Source of the DNA: Aurantiochytrium sp. KH105
Taxonomy: Eukaryota; Sar; Bigyra; Thraustochytrida; Thraustochytriidae
DNA: 64,000 bases
Direction of reading: 5' to 3'
NCBI GenBank assembly: GCA_003116975.1
Contig: BGKB01000048.1
Location: 279,001 to 343,000, forward strand
Below the pieces are notes generated by a model that had not been told where the DNA came from, did not search any database, and saw only the letters and a list, made by a program, of their open reading frames with translations. Below are positions 59,901 through 64,000 of this stretch, in pieces. The position numbers were made by a program, and so were the translations under genes. Positions within the stretch are counted from its first letter, which is position 1. Each line of letters starts with the position of its first letter.

Positions 59901-62900
59901 GTCGAAAGTGCACAGGGGACCGGCCGGATACTCTTCGGAAAATACGTTGCAATCGTGCTCGCAAATCTGGTCGCTTCGACTCACGGAAACGTACATAGCG
60001 GTAGAATCAAAGGATTCGAAGTGAGCTTCCAGTCCTTGCGAGGCCGTCTGAAGCATTGCGTTCACAACGGACTCAATGCTGTCGCCAGGGCGAGACCCAC
60101 GCGCGCTGTGCACGCGCTCCTCCGCGATCGTAGCCACCGCTGCGTGATCCACCACATTAGACACAACGCGACTGCCCCCGAGACTACGGAGGTCGAGCGC
60201 GAGTCTAAAGCTACCTTCCACAGGGCCCATGACCGCGGTGCTACGCAAAGCAAGAACCATGTTCTGATGGCGCGCGCTTGTAATCACTCTCTGCACCGCG
60301 GCAACGCCTTGACCTTTGGTAATTTCCGAGATTTCTACACGGACCTCAGGCACCGTGCTGTTAAGCACGAGCGCTTTGAGCAAGGGAATATCCCCAGCAG
60401 GACGAACAAAAGTTACGGTCCATGCGTTGAAAACTTCTGCGTCCTCACTGGCAAGGAGCGCTTGCTCGTCAACATGCACGAGATGGACAGTTGGCAGTGC
60501 TTCCAAGGCGCGCTGGATGAAGACAGCGGGCGTGTCGAACGAAAGTGAAGTCGAGACCCTTGAGCCCAGCTGCAGAGTAAAGTCGCCTTCGAGCTCCAAT
60601 TCATCGACACCTCCAGTCCTTGAGATGGTCACATCGATCGCGTCCGATGGATCGATTTCGCTCTCCAAAACAAGCGCAGGCCCAGGCGAAGTTCGGAAGA
60701 AGGTAACGGCCCACTCTAATCCATAGGCTCCGAGCTTCGTTCTCGACACCTCGACCTGGCCCACCGTGCCGAGCGCGGCCAGCATAGACTCCAGTGATGC
60801 CCCAAGGCTCGATCCAAGTTCTTTTGAAGCTGAATCAAGGGCTGCGCGATCAATGTCCCCTGTTGTCTCGCCATCGTAGGAGAGCTTAAAAGTCGCGGGA
60901 GCGGCGGCTTCATTTTGGGTCGCTGCCAAGCGAACGAGATGGACATCGGAGAACACGGGTCTTCGAACGACAATCTGTTGAACTTCTGGTTGCGCGCCTG
61001 CGGGATCGGCGGTGACGGTGAGCTGCGCAAACTCCGGAGCTCGCAGATCGTCCTCGAGGGCCACAACGCCAGCGAGACTGACGCTCGAGCTTGGCACCAG
61101 GGTCGGCGCGAAAGTCAGAACATCAGCCTGCAGTCGGCGGAGAGAAATGCCTGTACCGACTCCCGCCACTGTCACCGAAATCGTGGACACAGAACGATGC
61201 TCATGTTTGTCCTGAACACTTGCCTCTAGATTGAGCGTCCCGGTGAAACGGCTTGGCGCGGTGTAGAGGACTCTCTTGAGCTCCAGATTAAGCTCGGAGA
61301 GAAGACCTCGCAAGATTACGTCGCCGCTGTCAGAGCGAGTGATTCGAATATTTCGCTCTTCTGCAGGGCTTCCCGCATAAATTGTACCCGTCGGAACGCG
61401 AAGCGTTACCTCGTAAGCATCTTGCGAGGATGATGTTACATCTGCATCATGAATGTAAAAACCTCCAAGAACCAGGGTCTCGCCTTCCATTACCTGCAGA
61501 GTGTGGTTCGCGGGAATATGCCGAATTCGCGGACCATCGTGAACCGCTTCGAATTCTATGCGCAACTCCACACGATCCTCATCGGTACTCGCAAGTCGTG
61601 AGACAGAGCACTGCAGCGATGCATTACCGAACGTGTCGGCTTCCGGCGCAATGACCAGAGCACGGAGAGCAGCATTTACATCCGAAGCGCAGCCGACAAA
61701 GTCAGCGCTTTCACCGAGCTCCGCACGAACCCCCGGAACGCTCTTGGGCATGGTGAATTGAGTCGAAAGTCCATTTATCGTGCTCAATTGAACATGAACG
61801 AGCCACGCTTCATTGTTGCATCCATGTAGCTGCGAGGCCGTATCAACAACTTGAAGTCCGGAAGCAACGCCAAAGTCCAATTTGCGATCTTCAAAGCCCT
61901 GAATCGCCAACGAGACCTGGTCTGACCACGTAGGTGTACTTTCCGGCCCTTCGCAAAGGATCTCGAGCTTGAGTGCCCGAACAGAAACCCCATTTACATG
62001 AATGCGAATGTGGTCTCGACCACACCATGACGATTGGGGCGGCTCATAGAACAGCGGCGCATGGGTTGCAAGAGCTTGGATCACTTGAGGCTGTGAACCT
62101 TGAATGAGGACTCCTCCGTCCATCGTTTCAGTCGCCATCACACCGTGGATCTCGCTCTGATTCTTCCAAAGTAGTCGAGCACTGTCCCGCGCTGCAGCAA
62201 AAGTTACGGACATGAGCGCTGACGTTGGTTCACCGCGATCTCGGGTAAGTGCGAAATGACCAAATGCCGCAGAGAGATCGATCAATCCTGAGGACAACGA
62301 GGCTGATGTCAGAGCAGCCGCGTTGTTCTCGACACCAAGGGCTGAAAATGCCCACACTGGTTCCACAGTGACGATCTCCACGGAGATAGCAAATAGTGAC
62401 TCGTCTTTGCCATTGACATAAGCTGAAATTGTGTCTGAGTCGGTGCCTGCGGTGTATTTTATCTTCGAAACGCAGTGAGCCAATTGAATAGGGTGTCCAG
62501 CCGGAAGGGAGAGAAGTATACGGTTGCTTCTAAGGCCTTGAATGTTCACAGCCGCGCTGCAAAGACCTTCAATCGAAAAGCGACCGCTCCCGCAAGAAAT
62601 CACGAGTTCAAGATCTTCTGTATCTGTGGCGCCGGAGGCTACCCGCACGTCAACCATGTCGGTCATCATCATCGACGCCTTGGCCTCTAAGTGTTCTTTG
62701 CCTTGCGAACTGAAGATGTGCGCTTCAAAGACGCTAGTAACCTTATTTTTCTCCTCGGGAAAGACAAAGACCTTGCGCGCTTCCAACTTTGTCGTTCCGC
62801 ATGCTTTGGCAACAACACTGACATAGACCTCAGCAAAGGCGAATGCACGATCAGCGCCAAATTCATGAGGCCGGTTCGACAAAACTTGCGTTTCCTGTAG

Positions 62901-64000
62901 CACGCGGTCAACGTCTTCAACGAGCCCGCGTACGATGAACCAGTCCGTTGCAAGACGCTGTACGTCAATACTTGGATCATTGCGCGAAGGCGGCTCGAGC
63001 ACACCAGAGCCTGCCACAATTTGTACCGTCAATGAGATAGCTGCAGTAGAAGCCCGACCCGCAACCCGGTCGCGAAGGAAGAAATCCAAGGGCACGGGCC
63101 CGACCACCTGAGCACGAGTAAGCGGCGCGTGCGCCTCGAGCATGATGTCCCTGAGAATACATGATGCCGAGCTTTCGGAAAGTAGAATCTGGAGACTGGA
63201 TCGACGCTGCGTTGAAAATCCTTGGCGAGACAAGGTAGCCTCGACTGTGACGACTTCGTTGCCGCTTCTTTGTACTGGCGCGCGAGCTCGCAAAGCGTCG
63301 CGGTCGTGCCCAACTGCGTTCAAAACATGGCGTAGTCGCCCAGAAATGTGTACCTTCTGACCTTCCTCTTCTACTTGACAATGCACAAAAAGGCAAGCAT
63401 CTCGAACAAGCTCGAGTTGGCCAACAGGAGCGATCGATATTTCCAACATCACAAGTTCTGCATCAGCGATGACCACGTCCTGAGTGTCTTCATCGGCTTG
63501 GTCCGAGAGCCAAATAGGTCGCGCGTCTCGGAGCCTGAGCGCGTGTGAGGTGATGTTCTGAAAGAGCTCAATCTCGGGGAGGATGAGCTCCTCGGGAATC
63601 GAGATGAGAAGGGGAACATCCACGTGAGGTAAAAGTTCGCTCGTTTTCTCGAGATCGTGAGCGTAGCTCGTTGCCACAAGATCCACGGAGATGACGTCGT
63701 TCTTTTGGTCAGTGGAAAGAAGCTGCGCATGCCATCGAAGTGCATCAGCGGGAGGCAGCGACGCATACCACACGAGGGAAAGTACGTTTTGCAGGTTGAT
63801 TGAATCGCTTTCCACCTGAATTACCAGTCTTTGATCGGCGCGAAAGACTACATGCGCGGTCTCTAGCTCATCGAGCAGAGTTTCACTGCGGATCGAGCCA
63901 TACTGAGTTGTAATTGTCAGGAGCGCACTCGACCCTGGCGAGGCATTAGAGAAATCGCCGCCTTCAAGTGAAATGAGGTCCGAGAGACGCACTTGCTTGT
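50979..64000 (-). CDS. Giant cadherin-like/ELW-repeat extracellular protein, N-terminus outside the window
   Basis: One uninterrupted frame of over 4337 codons is open to the right edge, so the start is missing. Most of it is a tandem array of ~100-residue beta-sandwich repeats. These have the pattern of cadherin-like or CSPG-type domains: an acidic D-x-D loop, a LxxLxYxP strand, and linkers such as NDAP, NDGP or NDEP. About ten linkers are seen between 61.5 and 51.4 kb. Two cysteine-rich modules (near 59.72-59.97 and 57.50-57.75 kb) and an ELW repeat block (about 51.78-53.33 kb) interrupt the array. No membrane helix is found near the C-terminus, which ends IEVVD. It is probably secreted or surface-anchored, acting in adhesion or cell covering. 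Such repeats are also common in giant bacterial adhesins. Confidence 0.85.
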   Translation of the reverse strand, partial: KQVRLSDLISLEGGDFSNASPGSSALLTITTQYGSIRSETLLDELETAHVVFRADQRLVIQVESDSINLQNVLSLVWYASLPPADALRWHAQLLSTDQKNDVISVDLVATSYAHDLEKTSELLPHVDVPLLISIPEELILPEIELFQNITSHALRLRDARPIWLSDQADEDTQDVVIADAELVMLEISIAPVGQLELVRDACLFVHCQVEEEGQKVHISGRLRHVLNAVGHDRDALRARAPVQRSGNEVVTVEATLSRQGFSTQRRSSLQILLSESSASCILRDIMLEAHAPLTRAQVVGPVPLDFFLRDRVAGRASTAAISLTVQIVAGSGVLEPPSRNDPSIDVQRLATDWFIVRGLVEDVDRVLQETQVLSNRPHEFGADRAFAFAEVYVSVVAKACGTTKLEARKVFVFPEEKNKVTSVFEAHIFSSQGKEHLEAKASMMMTDMVDVRVASGATDTEDLELVISCGSGRFSIEGLCSAAVNIQGLRSNRILLSLPAGHPIQLAHCVSKIKYTAGTDSDTISAYVNGKDESLFAISVEIVTVEPVWAFSALGVENNAAALTSASLSSGLIDLSAAFGHFALTRDRGEPTSALMSVTFAAARDSARLLWKNQSEIHGVMATETMDGGVLIQGSQPQVIQALATHAPLFYEPPQSSWCGRDHIRIHVNGVSVRALKLEILCEGPESTPTWSDQVSLAIQGFEDRKLDFGVASGLQVVDTASQLHGCNNEAWLVHVQLSTINGLSTQFTMPKSVPGVRAELGESADFVGCASDVNAALRALVIAPEADTFGNASLQCSVSRLASTDEDRVELRIEFEAVHDGPRIRHIPANHTLQVMEGETLVLGGFYIHDADVTSSSQDAYEVTLRVPTGTIYAGSPAEERNIRITRSDSGDVILRGLLSELNLELKRVLYTAPSRFTGTLNLEASVQDKHEHRSVSTISVTVAGVGTGISLRRLQADVLTFAPTLVPSSSVSLAGVVALEDDLRAPEFAQLTVTADPAGAQPEVQQIVVRRPVFSDVHLVRLAATQNEAAAPATFKLSYDGETTGDIDRAALDSASKELGSSLGASLESMLAALGTVGQVEVSRTKLGAYGLEWAVTFFRTSPGPALVLESEIDPSDAIDVTISRTGGVDELELEGDFTLQLGSRVSTSLSFDTPAVFIQRALEALPTVHLVHVDEQALLASEDAEVFNAWTVTFVRPAGDIPLLKALVLNSTVPEVRVEISEITKGQGVAAVQRVITSARHQNMVLALRSTAVMGPVEGSFRLALDLRSLGGSRVVSNVVDHAAVATIAEERVHSARGSRPGDSIESVVNAMLQTASQGLEAHFESFDSTAMYVSVSRSDQICEHDCNVFSEEYPAGPLCTFDSACDVCVGLCSEAQDKRCFQDSHCLGSCLLPATGKTGECLSSGNPCATNDDCLSSGVCDASNCVANADGAFTWFIEFHNAPSALPLLEIEEHHLVAVDTPDLYIGLLQARKASPVPEVAANQVSGSLALDGITFTHAADTDITLPQILSFASGPDLEAGLVLYLIDLGRAASGLPFPVGVNGSLLEGQGVHVDSALKFPTSRVKSEPELQLDVETTGVSWVEHMARNKIRFQGTVPELNDVLQQSVKGLRLSGHRGWYGRALINFEATALTSDDEVGLHESVFVDVAPRTPEVRLQLASSVRSLREDLDVFVFGSKPGQIEAIVFGDEDIPLRLSVQVSAGFVWILPEYRLLHRSIAEANERPAWSQLESSLVFKGTLTEVRSALAHLQYRSATLGVAELKLDISADLTQGLGHNSSLAEVPAISRTVFLNVRPLDQPLLFVNGTLHRDISVSESESVSLLSEVRLVSEEPFREMVEATLEVQRGKLTLALRDEWDGQDEVAVSEDGKMLRVRSTREGLNQQIFPYVLYRAARTHYTGEDMGILTVTSAATQRLASLTVQISITETDDPLQIVSQSPTEPLRILEDQPLPLEGIFHVTDVDRVPLGELRDENITLELRTLARHVDMQQAIRTTADGGVLIGHFKVSIDLTPWGGTVAESERIAANAVPSITSERTTHATGTGRGESVEAKINALLAQAQNGSILTEPITVSVSQTDEVCSYECKTVLAAYDSSSLLCSKSAHCDLCVGHCQGGTVHRCSSDADCDGGTGSCLFRRGECLSDGTPCSSHVSCQESGECIASGCAANTVGGNIWTITFSKAPWDLPMLFISEENFFGATNARVACDVIINRTPARPVQESNRLGGSFRINDKVLSYNASAKEVQSVFEELADLALVRNATLHGPHAAPVPVGGSFVEIVEREGPSLEDGYVWTIRMTAAAQAFASSLIVDSALLEGLEPEASLHFVGENVSRITGAHVHIESKHGVVGVRGTGRQNAVENYSVQLADSSLLEEYLESLVFLPDQNWNSEAGRDFGSVRVEVLKDNDLEGRARVATQLVHVAAVNDGPVLHVPGQVLDENHLTADQVSGRLLSVNDYSVREGSTERIAGLSIRDVDAGTKAIHIELLATNGTLSLAAEVALQDFQQMNASSMSWTGSVSAVNHAFQQLLFTSENMFGNGGHASVHIIATDGGHSGDDGRIGSDSVTVPLLVVANDDAPELELPVNRHAWYCREDDSLALPGLLIRYDNYPEHESVQLEAYASHGVVQVPVVFANVSMSSLPDQGLFLEGTVAAVNGALAEAIYTPNADYSSTQTQQPDEITFTLRSVRGDIVYNSASVYVEAVNDEPFLSVPGATVEYDGAGRYVTTATPTLTTAEDHPLMIPTMTVIDADGDFEVIHLTFSCQYGSLRLAHTAAELSIEVSAESSTLWVSGQLGRVNKALGEAQDAGVVYTPTRDWSGIDVVIISVQDAAGSTDMVTLTIVVEAVNDAPVWQLPDPATLRVDEDGALALSTVRVLDVDVDAADPFLVRIEPVHGMVSVLNEAKSRSVVLNSTLSLVNQALSSLLFYPASHAHALDDEAEAEAIHFIADDLGSVGSGGPRTKESVLPIVNIIPWTDPPRIEVPGAVYANETTCQESTRRSWPRRVEDVSLFDICGAIIDVAPIEALEDGDVRITGIRVQDSDLDVALTSRRLRVELTVSNGRLHVSPRGAANFVTGSDGRLVEFFGSPNECNLILDSIVYRPDLHWYGLDYLRIVAEDSTEMDSGVMGVASLRDEQMIPLHILPVQDVPQFTGELTQAYSGPAMLTTSEDQPLFLAGPHRELSLVHADGDKVEVAFIGIARHGTMSLDPDDFVEVKYLENLTQGVGAAAKGQVEVLAFTASVSTVREAIRHIIYVPEENWSGVEDITMISANLEDLSTDQVRLGDDFLGILSLRVAEATGSRGIDVEDDRYSSVVIHITVRATNDAPSVGLRSDAHSGHWVCEEDAQVNLDGIIVDDVDGDAVQVTLRAEHGKPDISDLDVTSRKLFVAVDRDDSSLTLYGPVGDVNVLFEEDLISYSPPLNWFGLDTIDVVIEDQDGASASMAGSVLVSAVNDAPEIRSMTRTGANSVFTVAEGGRLHLSGPSRLLNADAESEIVEERLEQPVAGIWRSLVVRPGRVTDDEPSWRYSLASNASEPESLTALDADTFIFSAEDGTHGRELWRSDGRADADFASTMLIKDIRPGAQSANIDNLHLHDDGLVYFAADGKDWTWMLETDTCGGFFEAVPGIWLAVSKETTFDRFGSYDCPSGYHWASTAELAAVVGPATARAEARSGQMHSYYASLCGWSFDQWEGATRHRFMLADSYETSVFLDARQEAGSPGQLAPEVLAGGVLDETVFAGTICMADAADGTPCSRSLGCFKDAGRELWATDGTAEGTKRVVDVLPGGDGSHPSDLVSFDGDIFFAAWTELYGRELWRSDGTPQGTRMVQDLWAGTGSSDPQLLTVVGSTLFFTAEDEWHGIELWVSDGDPAFTGARPSVVRTGSAGTGTYMVLDIRTGDQVGSEPTDLIHLVDNFVAFAAGDGVHGRQIWVSDGSELGTGYITDIRSDRSELGCDPQDLVVYNQQLYFTAVDGAHGRELWRVGGTDESFTATRPDGTTFAVGSGSSPLGATMVADLLPGSQGSMPTHLHVFSPSGALDPALRGVDLLVFNAMDALWVLNSASSSAVPQRAFETTAADLRFTDTGFVNLRGALFFGARPPYDTLYQRTGARQVSRKQPFFLVDVDAGSDELFSLKIETELGRIVFQDGTEAAAGVSGTLEELNVLLQSVYFEAIDGTNGAGFIIATLVDSSGASTVESFDVLVTPVNSVPVLTLSRTSVRVSRSGPKVVPLHIDVTVSDEIEVPTAILEVAIASDIGKLRIEPLDNVAIVSKGERDYVLEAEKDALSSVLSTLRLELDASIEAARYGTITLILRDHGDRGEGGPLETTAQIEIEVVD
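51780..53330 (-). repeat. ELW (ELWxxDGTxxGT) repeat block inside the giant protein
   Basis: About seven ~55-residue units recur, marked by GRELWRSDG, GRELWATDGT, GRELWRSDGT, GIELWVSDG, GRQIWVSDGS and GRELWRVGGT. Each is followed by VxDxxPG and a LFFTA strand. The spacing suggests one beta-propeller. A ~150-residue cysteine-containing segment (about 52715-53175) is inserted between the first and second units. Confidence 0.85.
57500..57750 (-). other. Cysteine-rich module B of the giant protein
   Basis: It has the same cysteine order as module A (CSYEC, CDLCVGHC, CSSDADC, CSSHVSC) and the same closing pattern (IWTITFSKAPWDLPML). The preceding ~90 residues also align, including ESxExKINALL-type helices, so a unit of at least 180 residues was duplicated. 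Confidence 0.8.
59720..59970 (-). other. Cysteine-rich module A of the giant protein
   Basis: This module has about 18 cysteines (CEHDC, CDVCVGLC, CFQDSHC, CATNDDC). It is preceded by a beta-rich segment and closed by TWFIEFHNAPSALPLL. It is paralogous to module B. Confidence 0.8.

Noticed and set aside
1-64000. tRNA, rRNA, CRISPR arrays, transposases
   Set aside because: No B-box/cloverleaf, rRNA-like sequence, regularly spaced repeats with spacers, or transposase motifs could be seen by eye. A tRNA or covariance-model scan was not possible.

Overview
This is eukaryotic nuclear DNA: GC-rich, gene-dense, with most genes in one uninterrupted reading frame and a few short spliceosomal introns (80-370 bp). 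The gene content (MCM2, PEX10, a PSTALRE CDK, an SPRYD7-type protein, an importin) is eukaryotic. A CFAP70 orthologue implies a motile flagellated stage. Few introns, high GC, acidic low-complexity tracts and a peroxisomal cytochrome b5-acyl-CoA dehydrogenase together suggest a protist such as a thraustochytrid (Labyrinthulomycetes, stramenopiles). That taxonomic placement is inference; no rRNA or other marker is present.

Layout. 0-8 kb: cytochrome b5-acyl-CoA dehydrogenase (-), PP2C phosphatase (+), kappa-class GST ending in SKL (-), CDK1/2-like kinase (+). 8-20 kb: a four-exon SPRYD7-like gene (+), a 1048-aa acidic orphan (+), a transportin-3/importin-13-like karyopherin (-), and a K+-dependent Na+/Ca2+ exchanger carrying an inserted voltage-sensor domain (-). 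20-31 kb: a long repeat-rich intergenic stretch, a double zinc-knuckle protein (+), PEX10 (-) divergent from ECHDC3 (+), an RCC1-repeat protein (-), and a two-exon type II membrane glycosyltransferase-like gene (-). 31-45 kb: an unresolved small gene (-), a PX-BAR-SH3 sorting-nexin-like protein (+), MoaD/MOCS2A (-), CFAP70 (-), and two tandem LtrA-family membrane proteins (-). 45-64 kb: an ankyrin-repeat protein (+), two-exon MCM2 (+), and a giant intron-free ORF of at least 4337 codons (-) that runs off the right edge.

The genes do not form an operon-like system; they are mostly independent housekeeping genes. Three relate to peroxisomes: the dehydrogenase (C-terminus ARL), GST kappa (SKL) and PEX10. 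Intergenic regions longer than 1 kb are promoter/UTR space rich in tetra- and pentanucleotide repeats.

The most unusual item is the exchanger at 17137-19362. It has both alpha repeats of an NCKX/SLC24 exchanger, and the loop between them holds a complete S1-S4 voltage sensor with six regularly spaced S4 arginines. This predicts directly voltage-gated Ca2+ extrusion. The second is the giant surface-type protein built from cadherin-like repeats, ELW repeats and duplicated cysteine-rich modules. Several gene models here were corrected by hand (SPRYD7-like, glycosyltransferase, MCM2, and the starts of PP2C, exchanger, zinc-knuckle and LtrA-2).
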